Source: Nesterenkonia sp. E16_10 (lineage in GTDB: Bacteria; Actinomycetota; Actinomycetes; Actinomycetales; Micrococcaceae). From it: a stretch of 64,000 nucleotides of DNA. Under the pieces are notes generated by a model. The model had not been told where the DNA came from. It saw nothing but the letters and a program-made list of their open reading frames with translations, and did not search any database. Of the stretch, positions 52,653-61,009 are shown one piece after another. Location of the stretch: contig NZ_JADPSA010000022.1 of assembly GCF_017347085.1 (NCBI RefSeq), forward strand, positions 248,001 through 312,000. Reading direction: 5' to 3'. How positions within the stretch are numbered: position 1 is the stretch's first letter; the number at the start of each line of letters is the position of its first letter. Position numbers and translations under genes: made by a program.

Positions 52653-53414
52653 TCACTTTCCGGCCTCGGCCTGGATCTCCTGCAGCGCCGCGCTGGCGCC
52701 GGAGAGCCCCGCCAGCAGGGCACCGTACTGCATGGTGGCGATGATCAGATGCGCGTTCTTCTCTGCTGCCAGCTTCTGTTCTACCGGGCTCCAGGCGGGG
52801 AGGATCCACGGCTTGCCCGCCGCATTCGCGGCATCGGCCAGGTGGGCGATATCGGCCAAGTCGCCCTCGCCGGCGGTGTAGGCACCGCGGTCGCGCCTCA
52901 GCGAAAGGTCCGAGGGTCCGATGAAGATCCCATCCACCGAGTCCAGCGCCAGGATCTGCTCGATGTCCGCGAAGGCTGAGGCGTCTTCGATCATGGGATA
53001 GCACCGGGTGCCGGCGTCCTGCTCAGCGACCCAGGCGTCATCGAAGCCGCGGTAGTTCGAGACTCTGCCGCCGGCGAAGGAGCGATCACCCAGTGGTGGG
53101 AACTTGGCGTAGCCGCAGACCTGCTCGGCATGTGCCACGGACTCCACGTGCGGAATGGCCACGGCATTGGCACCAAGATCAAGAGCCTGCTGAACGGCCT
53201 CACGCTGAGGGCCCAGGACCTTGACGATCACCTCCATGCCCTTGGCTCGGATGAAGGGGAGCAGCCAGTTGAGTGCCGCAAGATCAAATGAGCCGTGCTC
53301 GACGTCGAGCACGACCGTGTCGTATCCGGCTAGCGCGGCCACCTCCACCGTGGAGGCTGATGGTTCGGAGAGCCAGACCCCGTGAAGTCCAGCCTCCTGT
53401 GTGTGTCGATTCAT
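52653..53414 (-). CDS. HpcH/HpaI-type class II aldolase/citrate-lyase family protein
   Basis: A 253-residue TIM barrel of the HpcH/HpaI family, metal-dependent pyruvate aldolases. Landmarks: VVLDVEHGSFDLAALNWL, NAVAIPHVESVAHAEQV, the metal-binding Glu in MIEDASAF and Asp in IFIGPSDLS. It would split a 2-keto-3-deoxy or 4-hydroxy-2-keto acid to pyruvate plus an aldehyde. First gene of the operon, with AAGGAA before ATG 53414. Divergent from the GntR regulator and preceded by its likely operator. Confidence 0.9.
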   Translation of the reverse strand: MNRHTQEAGLHGVWLSEPSASTVEVAALAGYDTVVLDVEHGSFDLAALNWLLPFIRAKGMEVIVKVLGPQREAVQQALDLGANAVAIPHVESVAHAEQVCGYAKFPPLGDRSFAGGRVSNYRGFDDAWVAEQDAGTRCYPMIEDASAFADIEQILALDSVDGIFIGPSDLSLRRDRGAYTAGEGDLADIAHLADAANAAGKPWILPAWSPVEQKLAAEKNAHLIIATMQYGALLAGLSGASAALQEIQAEAGK

Positions 53415-53488
53415 CCGGTTCCTTCCGCAGTGGGGTTCTCGTGGGCCTGAAGCTCTAATACACCACGTGCATGTTTCTTGTGTGTTGC

Positions 53489-53498
53489 TTGTATACAA
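53489..53498. promoter_or_regulatory. GntR-type operator TTGTATACAA
   Basis: A perfect 10-base palindrome, matching the T-N-GT-N-N-AC-N-A pattern bound by FadR/FCD-type GntR regulators. It lies between the divergent aldolase and GntR genes, 38 bases before the GntR start, and can control both. Confidence 0.7.
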
Positions 53499-53536
53499 AG
53501 AGAGTGCAACATGTGGAACTACGTTAGACTGAGTGT

Positions 53537-54211
53537 GTGCCATCACACAAGAGAAACGACACAGGTTCCTCAAAAACCTTGCCCAGTGCCCGGGACCGGG
53601 CCTATTCCTGGATCGCCTCTGCGATCCTGTCCGGCGACGTCGCCGAGGGGCAGTTCCTCGATGAGGTGACGCTCGCCCGCGAGGTTGGCACCTCAAGAAC
53701 TCCGGTGCGAGAGGCCCTACATCGACTCCAGGCCGAAAAGTACGTCGACCTCGTGCCCCGCCGGGGCGCCCAGGTGCGGGTGATGACCTCGCGTGAACTG
53801 CGAGAGATCTACCAGGCTCGATTCGTCGTCGAGTCCGACGCGATCACGAAGATCTGTCGACGCCATAAAGGCCCGCCTCCGGGTATGGCCCAGCTGCTCG
53901 ACGACATGGAGGAGGCCGGGCGTCAGGAGCAGTGGCGCAGCTTCGCCCAGATGGACCAGATCCTGCACCTGAACCTGGTTCGCCACCAAGGCAACTCGGT
54001 GCTCGCAGAGATGTATGAATCCCTGGGCCCGCGGCACACCCGGCTGGCCGTGCGCACCCTTGTTGAGGCCACCGAGCGCCTGGAGCTGATCGAGAAGGAG
54101 CACCGCGAGCTGCTCGCAGCATTGCAGGACCACGACGCTGACCGAGCCGTCGAGGTGCTCCGCCGGCACCTGCGGGAGATCCCAGAGATCATCGAAGCCT
54201 TCACGGGCTGA
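53537..54211 (+). CDS. GntR-family regulator with FCD ligand domain
   Basis: A 224-residue regulator. The winged helix (about 20-85) has LAREVGTSRTPVREALHRLQAEKYVDLVPRRG, and the C-terminal FCD domain (about 95-220) has metal-ligand type residues (D-H-H pattern in LHLNLVRHQGN and ...HRELLAAL). Translation starts at GTG 53537. It is divergent from the aldolase-nitrilase-TRAP operon and probably represses it until an acid ligand appears. Confidence 0.9.
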   Translation: MPSHKRNDTGSSKTLPSARDRAYSWIASAILSGDVAEGQFLDEVTLAREVGTSRTPVREALHRLQAEKYVDLVPRRGAQVRVMTSRELREIYQARFVVESDAITKICRRHKGPPPGMAQLLDDMEEAGRQEQWRSFAQMDQILHLNLVRHQGNSVLAEMYESLGPRHTRLAVRTLVEATERLELIEKEHRELLAALQDHDADRAVEVLRRHLREIPEIIEAFTG

Positions 54212-54227
54212 CCTGAACGGTCTCGGG

Positions 54228-55367
54228 TCAGTCCAGCAGCCAGGTGGGGGACTCCAGGTAACGCTGCGCAACTTCCACGGCCCCCGGCAGCTGTGCATCC
54301 CAGATCTCGGGAGGCAGGGCGTCACGGCGATGCGTGGTGGTCCAGCCCAGCATCGTCAGCCGACGAAGCATGCTCAGCGCGCAGGCGAAGCGGACATCAT
54401 CGGCGGTGAGCTCGCGGACGCTTCGGTATCCGATGATCCATTCATGCGCGATCCGTCTGGCGTAGGGCTCGTGTTCGATGAAGGACAGCGCAGCGGCGAA
54501 GTCGTAGAGGAACCAGCCGTAGCCACAGTCGTCGAAGTCGATCACGGTGAGCCGATCGTGGTGCATCATGATGTTCGAAGGCCTCAGGTCCGCGTGAATC
54601 AGACCCCACCCCCGGCGCCTGGGCGCACTGAGCTGCACCTCCCTCACAGCTGCCGCCTCTGCAGCGTGCAGGGCCTGATGTTGCTGGGCCTGCATCGGTG
54701 CGGCTCGCCAATCACCCCATCGGCTGGAGCGCCCGATCATGTCCTGGACCCTCCACTGGAAGCGGTCGAATCCCGAGGGTGGCTGCCAGTTCTCCGCGTG
54801 GCCGTGGAACTCCGCGGTGGCTCGGCCTATGCGTCGATAGTAGGAGGACGGATCGGGCAGGACATCTATGATGTCCTCGAGCACCGCGCCCTGGACGAAG
54901 GCGAACGCCACCATATGCCACGGGGCCTCCCCCGCCGGGGCGCCATCGACTGAGTCCCGGCTGAAGGTGTGCAGCAGCGCGCCGTCGACCCGTGGGACCA
55001 CCTCAGGGACGCTGATGTCTACGTCTGCACCCAGGGCCCTCACCCACTGCAGCTCGGACCGAATCTGGGCGGGATCCACGTATCCGGGGCGATGGACCCG
55101 GAGCACAGCATGTGGGCGGGCGTCGACATCGACCCGGAAGGTCGCATTCTCAGAGACGGCAATCAGGGCGAGCTGAGTCCGGCTTGGGTCGAGTCCCCAG
55201 GCACTGGTGACCTCACGGCTCAGCCACTGCGGGGCTGGCTCACCTCGGCTCAGCGTGGCGAAGACGGTGAACGGCTCGACGGCGACTGCCTGGTTCACGA
55301 CGGGCTCCGGCGGTGCGGTGGGAGCCTGGGGCGCGGCGGGGGATGTGATGGTGGTGTTCTTCTGCAA
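54228..55367 (-). CDS. APH-fold small-molecule kinase, HYKK/ethanolamine-kinase type
   Basis: A 379-residue kinase of the aminoglycoside-phosphotransferase/choline-kinase superfamily. The catalytic loop HADLRPSNIMMH contains Asp260, and IDFDDCGYGWFLYDFAAAL carries the metal-binding Asp. The TTG at 55367 has GAGGAG at 6 bases and is the best start; a longer frame upstream is spurious. It is divergent from a class III aminotransferase-type gene, a pairing seen with hydroxylysine kinase and phospho-lyases. It likely phosphorylates a hydroxyl group of an amino alcohol or amino acid, not an antibiotic. Confidence 0.82.
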   Translation of the reverse strand: MQKNTTITSPAAPQAPTAPPEPVVNQAVAVEPFTVFATLSRGEPAPQWLSREVTSAWGLDPSRTQLALIAVSENATFRVDVDARPHAVLRVHRPGYVDPAQIRSELQWVRALGADVDISVPEVVPRVDGALLHTFSRDSVDGAPAGEAPWHMVAFAFVQGAVLEDIIDVLPDPSSYYRRIGRATAEFHGHAENWQPPSGFDRFQWRVQDMIGRSSRWGDWRAAPMQAQQHQALHAAEAAAVREVQLSAPRRRGWGLIHADLRPSNIMMHHDRLTVIDFDDCGYGWFLYDFAAALSFIEHEPYARRIAHEWIIGYRSVRELTADDVRFACALSMLRRLTMLGWTTTHRRDALPPEIWDAQLPGAVEVAQRYLESPTWLLD

Positions 55368-55648
55368 GAGATTCTCCTCGAATGCGGGCGAGGAGGGCTG
55401 GGTGCCTGCCTCACTGTGCCACGCCGTCACCTGAAGAAGCACGGCAGGAACAGGATTTCGGGAGAGGTTTAACAGGCTCTTCATGCAGCCCGCTGCACGT
55501 AACGAACCATTCACCAACGCCGGGGGTCTGTAACACCGCCGAAACCTGCCGGCGGGGTCGGCACCGGGACGGACTGAGACGATGGAGACACCACGACGAA
55601 TCGGAGGGCTGGGTGCCTTCCGTATCGGTCTCAACTTGAAGGACTCTC
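55368..55648. promoter_or_regulatory. Divergent promoter region of the kinase and PLP enzyme
   Basis: 281 bases between divergent starts. A weak GntR/UTRA-like dyad, GGTCTGTAACACC (55525-55537, 9 of 13 positions symmetric), is present and could bind the GntR protein encoded downstream. No other gene is seen. Confidence 0.3.
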
Positions 55649-56992
55649 ATGGCCCTGCGTTCCACCATCATGGACAACAACAGCTTTCGCGCTGAGCATG
55701 CCGCGGACCTGGATCCACAGACCCGTCGACTAACCGAACGGCGGAATGACGTCCTGGGTGGTTCCTACCGACTCTTCTACCGCAAGCCGGTCCACCTGGT
55801 CCGCGGCGAGGCCCAGTATCTCTGGGACGCTGAGGGGCAGAAGTACCTGGACATGTACAACAACGTCGCCTCGATCGGGCACGCCCATCCTGCGGTGGCC
55901 GAAGCCGTCCACTCCCAGATGCTGCAACTGAACACCCATACCCGGTACCTGCACGAGCGGATCCTCGACTACACCGATGACCTCCTGGCCACGCTGCCTC
56001 AGTACCTGACCCCCGGGGACTTCAAAGCCATGTACATGTGCACCGGCTCAGAGGCCAACGACCTGGCGCTGCGAATCGCCAAGGCCCATACCGGCGGCAC
56101 CGGACTGATCGCTACCACCGAGGCGTATCACGGCAACTCCGAGCTCAGCTCGTCGGTCTCTCCCGCCCTGGGCAGCGGGCAGCCCATCGGTGAACACGTC
56201 TGGCTGCTCCCGGCCCCGGACAGGTACCGGACCGGGGTTGCGGAGATCGGTGTGTGGTTCGCGGAGAAGATTCGCGCCGCGATCGCCGATATGGAGTCCA
56301 AGGGGGTGACGTTCGCCGGCTTCATCGCAGACTCGATATTCTCCTCCGACGGTGTGCTTCCAGGCAGCTACCTCAAGGAAGCCGTCGAGGCGGTGCACTC
56401 CGCCGGTGGGGTGTTCATCGCCGACGAGGTTCAGCCAGGCTTCGCTCGCACCGGGGACCAGTTCTGGGGCTTCGCAGCGCATGGAGTGACACCAGACATC
56501 ATCACCACCGGCAAGCCTATGGGCAATGGGATCCCGGTCTCGGGCCTGTTCGCCAAGGCCGATGTCCTGGCCTCGTTCAGCGACACCGTGCCCTACTTCA
56601 ACACCTTCGGGGGCAATCCGGTGTCCATGGCGGCCGCCCAGGCCGTGTTGGACGTGATCCGTGCCGAGGGACTGCAGGAGCACGCCAAGGAACTCGGAGC
56701 TGCAGCTCTCACACGGTTTACCCAGCTCGGCGACGCCCACGACTCAGTAGGAGATGTTCGGGGTGCAGGACTCTTCATCGGCTTCGAGCTGGTCAAAGAC
56801 CGCTCGTCCAAGGAACCGGATCGCGAGCTCGCGCTGAACCTGCTCGAGGAGCTGCGCCAGCGCGGCGTCCTGACCTCGGTGGCCGGACCGCACGGCAATG
56901 TACTGAAGCTGCGCCCCCCGCTGCCCTTCACCCACACCGACATCGACTGGGCCGCGGAGGCGCTGGACGCCTCGCTCAAGGCTCTGAGCTGA
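55649..56992 (+). CDS. Class III PLP enzyme, phospho-lyase-like aminotransferase
   Basis: A 447-residue class III aminotransferase-fold protein. The PLP lysine is Lys289 (ITTGKPMGNG). The pattern YLDMYNNVASIGHAHPAV, MYMCTGSEANDLAL, AYHGNS and DEVQPGFARTGDQFW is close to the AGXT2L (ethanolamine-phosphate and phosphohydroxylysine phospho-lyase) group. With the divergent kinase it would phosphorylate and then eliminate an amino alcohol. The ATG at 55649 has AAGGA. Assignment to the lyase subgroup is an inference from the pairing. Confidence 0.8.
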   Translation: MALRSTIMDNNSFRAEHAADLDPQTRRLTERRNDVLGGSYRLFYRKPVHLVRGEAQYLWDAEGQKYLDMYNNVASIGHAHPAVAEAVHSQMLQLNTHTRYLHERILDYTDDLLATLPQYLTPGDFKAMYMCTGSEANDLALRIAKAHTGGTGLIATTEAYHGNSELSSSVSPALGSGQPIGEHVWLLPAPDRYRTGVAEIGVWFAEKIRAAIADMESKGVTFAGFIADSIFSSDGVLPGSYLKEAVEAVHSAGGVFIADEVQPGFARTGDQFWGFAAHGVTPDIITTGKPMGNGIPVSGLFAKADVLASFSDTVPYFNTFGGNPVSMAAAQAVLDVIRAEGLQEHAKELGAAALTRFTQLGDAHDSVGDVRGAGLFIGFELVKDRSSKEPDRELALNLLEELRQRGVLTSVAGPHGNVLKLRPPLPFTHTDIDWAAEALDASLKALS

Positions 56993-57000
56993 GTCCACCC

Positions 57001-57765
57001 TTGTCTGCCGAACCGAGCCGATCCCCCGAGGTTCCGGCAGCCACAGAGGTGGTCTATCTCCAGCTGCTCAGGCTGCTGCGAGACGGTCGCTTCCGTCCCG
57101 GTGAGCGCCTGGGCACCGAGCGTGGCCTTGCGGAGCAGCTCCAGGTGCCGCGCAGCGCGCTGCGCCGGGCGCTGGACCGGCTTGAAGCCGAGCATCAGGT
57201 CCGGCGGGCGATCGGCCAGTCCGGAGGAGTCTTCGCCGACGACGGCAAGATCCAACGTCACCTGAACACGGTTCAGGGAGTCCCCGACATGGTCCGCCAC
57301 CAGGGGCTCACCGTCGAGACTCAGGTCCTCCGGGCCGAACTCTCGCAGCCCTTCGCCGAAGAACAGCGTGCGTTGCAGCTGCCCGGGACGGCCCCGGTCC
57401 TCCGCATCGTGCGAGTGCGCCGAGCCGGGGCGGCCACCTGGTCGTTGGACACCTCGGTGCTGCCGGCACGCCGGTTCCCCGGACTGCTGGCCGCTGATCT
57501 CACCAGCTCCCTCTACGCATTGTTGACTCGGGACCATGGGCTGGTGGTGGACCGGGCCGAAGAGACCGTGGAGGCGACGACGGCGACCACGGAACAGGCA
57601 GGAGTGCTGGGTATCCCCGAGGGGGCCGGGCTGTTGGAGATCCATCGGATCACCTACGACCAACAAGACGCCCCCGTGGAGTACGCCCACGACTTCTTTC
57701 GTGCGGATCGCACCCGATTGCATATGCAGAAGGTCGGTACCAACTGGAAGCGCTCCCAGCAGTGA
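57001..57765 (+). CDS. GntR-family regulator with UTRA domain
   Basis: A 254-residue HutC-type regulator: a winged helix (about 15-80; GERLGTERGLAEQLQVPRSALRRALDRLEAE) and a UTRA ligand domain (about 95-245; ending HDFFRADRTRLHMQK). It starts at TTG 57001, eight bases past the PLP enzyme stop, so it is probably translationally coupled. It likely controls the kinase/PLP pair. The TTG lacks a strong ribosome binding site, so the start could lie a little further in; the long frame upstream through the PLP gene is not a coding extension. Confidence 0.84.
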   Translation: MSAEPSRSPEVPAATEVVYLQLLRLLRDGRFRPGERLGTERGLAEQLQVPRSALRRALDRLEAEHQVRRAIGQSGGVFADDGKIQRHLNTVQGVPDMVRHQGLTVETQVLRAELSQPFAEEQRALQLPGTAPVLRIVRVRRAGAATWSLDTSVLPARRFPGLLAADLTSSLYALLTRDHGLVVDRAEETVEATTATTEQAGVLGIPEGAGLLEIHRITYDQQDAPVEYAHDFFRADRTRLHMQKVGTNWKRSQQ

Positions 57766-57766
57766 C

Positions 57767-58522
57767 TCAGGCCACCTTCTCCCCGAGGAACTCCACCGCG
57801 CGGCCCCAGGCGAGCTGCGCCCGGTCCGGATCATAGGTGCCGATGGCGTTGGTGTCGTTGTGGAAGGCGTGGCCGGCGTCGTAGTAGAAGTAGCTGACTT
57901 CCGCGCCGGACTCGGCGCGGATCTGCTCCTCCTGCTCGCGGGCCTCTTCCACCGGGTAGCTCGCGTCGTGTTCGGCGTAGTGGCCCTGCACGGCGGCGGT
58001 GATCCCGGCGTAGCTCTCCGGGACACCCTGACCGACTCCGTAGAACGGCACGGCGGCGGAGACCTTCTCGCCCTGCTGGGCGGCCATGGCCAGCACGAAC
58101 CCGCCACCCATGCAGAAGCCGATGGCCCCGACCGTGGCCGAGGTGACCGCATCCAGCCCCAGCAGGTGATCGGTGGCGCCGGCGAGCAGCCGGGCGCCCT
58201 CCTCGGCGGGAAGCTTCGACATCATCTCGCCGGCCTCGTCCCCGTCGTGGGTGATCGAGCCGCCGTAGAGGTCCGGGGCCAGGGCGACGAAGCCGGAGGC
58301 GGCCAGCCGGTCGGTGACGTCCTTGATGTGGTCGGTGAGTCCCCACCATTCCTGGATCACGATCACCCCGGGCCCGGCGCCGCTCTCAGGCAGCGCCAGG
58401 TAGCCGTGACCGGTCTGATCGCCGGCCTGGCCCCCGGTCCGGCCGCCGGAGTCGGTGCCGTTGTCGGTGCCGGTGCCGGTGAGCGAGAAGGTGGTGTTCT
58501 GGTGCGGGGTCTGTTCACTCAT
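57767..58522 (-). CDS. Dienelactone hydrolase family protein
   Basis: A 251-residue alpha/beta hydrolase of the dienelactone hydrolase family. The nucleophile is Cys in GFCMGGGF, with Asp in HYAEHDASYP and His in DAGHAFHND, and VIVIQEWWGL is typical of the class. The N-terminus (residues 10-40) is a low-complexity Gly/Thr/Asp stretch. Substrate may be dienelactone-like or another ester. It follows the SBP gene on the same strand but a terminator hairpin separates them. Confidence 0.88.
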   Translation of the reverse strand: MSEQTPHQNTTFSLTGTGTDNGTDSGGRTGGQAGDQTGHGYLALPESGAGPGVIVIQEWWGLTDHIKDVTDRLAASGFVALAPDLYGGSITHDGDEAGEMMSKLPAEEGARLLAGATDHLLGLDAVTSATVGAIGFCMGGGFVLAMAAQQGEKVSAAVPFYGVGQGVPESYAGITAAVQGHYAEHDASYPVEEAREQEEQIRAESGAEVSYFYYDAGHAFHNDTNAIGTYDPDRAQLAWGRAVEFLGEKVA

Positions 58523-58562
58523 GGTCTGACTCTAACCAACGTCCGGCTCCGAGCAACACCAA

Positions 58563-58597
58563 AGCTGCCGCCCGACCCGATGGGCCGAGCGGCAGCT
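58563..58597 (-). terminator. Hairpin terminator after the ABC binding-protein gene
   Basis: A 16-base stem with two mismatched or wobble positions (58563-58578 with 58582-58597) and a 3-base loop, followed on the minus strand by a short U run. Confidence 0.65.
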
Positions 58598-58620
58598 CTG
58601 GTCTTCACGTGCCGGGGTGT

Positions 58621-59940
58621 CTACTCCAGTTCAGACGCCAGATCACGCTCGTAGAGCTCCTCCAGGGAGGACTGAACGGACTCCATCTCTTCGGCCACGT
58701 CCACGTCGTTGGTGAGGATCTCCTGCAGTGTCTGCGAGAGTTCCAGGTCACCGCCGGGGAGGAAGACCCGGGCGTTGTCCTGCGAGCGCGCCCGCTCCAG
58801 CTGCTCCACGGCGACCTGGAACTGCGGGGTCTCCTCGTAGACGGCGGACATGTCCGCGTCCTGCTGGACCGGCATGTACCCGGTGGCCTCGGAGAACATC
58901 GCAGTGTTCTCGGTGTTGGTCATGAAGCCGATGAACATGGCCGCGGCCAGCTGCTCCTCGGGCTCGGAGTCGGCGGAGATCATCAGACCTGCACCGCCGG
59001 TGGGGGTCTCGCCCTCGGCCTCGGGACCGCCCGGGAGGAAGGCCACGCCGACCTCGAAGTCGGCGGTGTCCAGGATGCCGCCGAGCGAGCCGGTGGACTG
59101 CACGATCTGGCTGGTCGCCCCGGAGCCGAAGTCATCGGCCGGGTCTCCGGAGGAGACCGAGGCCCAGTCGTCGGTGGCCTCCTGTGCGAACTCGATGGCT
59201 TCCACGGTCTGCTCGGAGGCGACCGGGGAGAAGTCCCATTCGTCAGACCAGGATCCGCCGTAGCCCCAGATCAGGTTCTGCATCCACCAGGCGGGGTACT
59301 CCTCCTGGGGCGGGAAGGAGAACGCAGAGCTCGCGGTCTCGGCCTCCATCAGCTGCTGGGAGACCTCACCGACCTCTTCCCAGGTCTCGGGGGGAGCGTC
59401 GATGCCGGCCTCTTCATAGTGATCGGCGTTGTAGTAGAAGATCGGGGTGGACCGGGCATACGGCACGCCGTAGTGGGAGTCCTCGTAGTTGTAGTCCTCA
59501 TAGAGGGCCTCCACATAGCCGCCGGTGTCGACCTCTGCAGCCTCCAGCACCTCATCGACCGCCATCAGCGAGTCATTGAGGTAGTTGGGGAACCAGGTCG
59601 CGTCCGAGAGGACGACGACGTCGGGGGTCGCGCCGGTGCCCTGGGAGGTCTGGAACCCCTGGGAGGTCTCCTCATAGGTGGCCCCGGAGTTCTCCAGGGT
59701 GACCGAGATCCCGGACTCCTCCTCGAAGGCAGCGATCAGCTCCTCCTCCTGATCCACCGACCCGCCAGGGTGGTTGGACCAGAAGACGATCTCCTCGGCC
59801 GGTTCCACCTCGGCCCAGTCCACGCCCTCGCCGGCCTCTTCTTCCTCACCTGAGGTGTCGGGGCCGCAGGCGCTCAGCGCCAAGACCGCGATGCTGAGGG
59901 CTGCCACGCCCGTCGTCGTCCTGCTGTTGATCTTTTTCAT
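58621..59940 (-). CDS. ABC-transporter substrate-binding lipoprotein, UgpB/sugar type
   Basis: A 439-residue lipoprotein (lipobox around LSACGP at residue 22-27) of the cluster B sugar-binding class. The pattern EEIVFWSNHPGG, FWFPNYLND-type, PFIFYYNADHY and the SEATGYMPVQQ segment resemble UgpB-type glycerol-phosphate or oligosaccharide binders. The N-terminus after the lipobox is a Glu-rich linker. The start at 59940 has AAGGAG. It is the last gene of the permease-permease-SBP operon; no ATPase follows. Confidence 0.88.
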   Translation of the reverse strand: MKKINSRTTTGVAALSIAVLALSACGPDTSGEEEEAGEGVDWAEVEPAEEIVFWSNHPGGSVDQEEELIAAFEEESGISVTLENSGATYEETSQGFQTSQGTGATPDVVVLSDATWFPNYLNDSLMAVDEVLEAAEVDTGGYVEALYEDYNYEDSHYGVPYARSTPIFYYNADHYEEAGIDAPPETWEEVGEVSQQLMEAETASSAFSFPPQEEYPAWWMQNLIWGYGGSWSDEWDFSPVASEQTVEAIEFAQEATDDWASVSSGDPADDFGSGATSQIVQSTGSLGGILDTADFEVGVAFLPGGPEAEGETPTGGAGLMISADSEPEEQLAAAMFIGFMTNTENTAMFSEATGYMPVQQDADMSAVYEETPQFQVAVEQLERARSQDNARVFLPGGDLELSQTLQEILTNDVDVAEEMESVQSSLEELYERDLASELE

Positions 59941-60037
59941 CAGTGGATGCTCCTTGTGGTGCGGTGAATGATGCGGAGTCGATAAAGGGGGGTCTGAGGG
60001 GCACGCCACGGGCCGACGGGGTGCTTCGGGGCTGGGG

Positions 60038-61009
60038 TCATTTCACGGAGCCCTGTGTCAGTCCGGCGACGATGTACTTCTGCAGCGCGGCGAAGATGAT
60101 GAGCATCGGGGCGATCACGATGACCGCGCCGGCCATCAGGATCCCGTAGCTGCCCGCCTGGGTCTCCACCGACTGCAGCAGGTTCAGGCCCACCGGCAGG
60201 GTCATCTTCTCGGCGCTGCCGGTGATGACCAGCGGCCACAGGAAGCTGTTCCACTCGTTGACCACGGTGACCAGCCCCACGGTGGCGATAGCCGGGATGG
60301 AGACCGGTGCCGCGATCTGGAAGAGCTTGCGGAAGTGCCCCGCGCCGTCGAGCTCGGCGGCCTCGAACATCTCCTTGGGCAGGGCCATGAAGTGCTGACG
60401 CAGCAGGAACGTGCCGAAGGCGGTGCCCAGTCCGGGCAGGATGATCCCCCAGAGGGTGTCGCGGCCGCCGAGGCCGGTGATGGTGAGGTAGTTCGGCAAC
60501 ATCGAGACCTCGGGCGGGACCATCAGGGCGACCAGGATGCCCAGGAAGATGAAGTTGCGTCCGGGCACCTTGATGAAGACCAGCGCGTAGGCGGTGGTCA
60601 CGGCCAGCAGGACCTTGATGCTGGAGCCCACCACCGTGACGTAGATGCTGTTGCCGAACATGGTCAGCAGCGGTACTCGATCCACCACATTGCCGAAGTT
60701 GTCCACGGTGGGGTCCTGCGGAAGCAGCGTGGGGTTCAGCGTGACGATCTCGCTCGGCGGCTTGAAGCTGGAGGAGACCATCCAGGCCAGCGGCAGCACG
60801 ATCACGATCAGTGCCACGAAGATCGGCAGGTATCCGGTGAGGATGGTGTCGGCGAGGTTCTGTCGGCTGAAGGCGTCCAGCCAGCCGCCGCGACGCATCT
60901 GCTTGCGCTCGGCCTTGGACAGCTTCTGCTTCTTCGGGTCCCTCTGTTCCGGGGCGATGCCGCGGCGCTGTGCCTCGTCCTTGGGGGTTCGCGATCGGGT
61001 CAGGCTCAT
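60038..61009 (-). CDS. ABC-transporter permease, MalG/UgpE type
   Basis: A 323-residue permease with six helices and the EAA loop (EAAELDGAGHFRKLFQIAAPVSIP) that docks to the ATPase. The N-terminal 50 residues are charged and cytoplasmic. It overlaps the partner permease by ATGA. Sequence class CUT1. Confidence 0.92.
   Translation of the reverse strand: MSLTRSRTPKDEAQRRGIAPEQRDPKKQKLSKAERKQMRRGGWLDAFSRQNLADTILTGYLPIFVALIVIVLPLAWMVSSSFKPPSEIVTLNPTLLPQDPTVDNFGNVVDRVPLLTMFGNSIYVTVVGSSIKVLLAVTTAYALVFIKVPGRNFIFLGILVALMVPPEVSMLPNYLTITGLGGRDTLWGIILPGLGTAFGTFLLRQHFMALPKEMFEAAELDGAGHFRKLFQIAAPVSIPAIATVGLVTVVNEWNSFLWPLVITGSAEKMTLPVGLNLLQSVETQAGSYGILMAGAVIVIAPMLIIFAALQKYIVAGLTQGSVK

Noticed and set aside
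54228-55367. Aminoglycoside resistance enzyme
   Set aside because: The APH fold alone does not indicate resistance; divergent pairing with a PLP enzyme fits metabolite kinases better.
56593-58152. A 519-codon minus-strand frame over the PLP enzyme, GntR and hydrolase genes
   Set aside because: It runs antisense to two real genes and out of phase with a third, and is Arg/Ser rich as in shadow frames.
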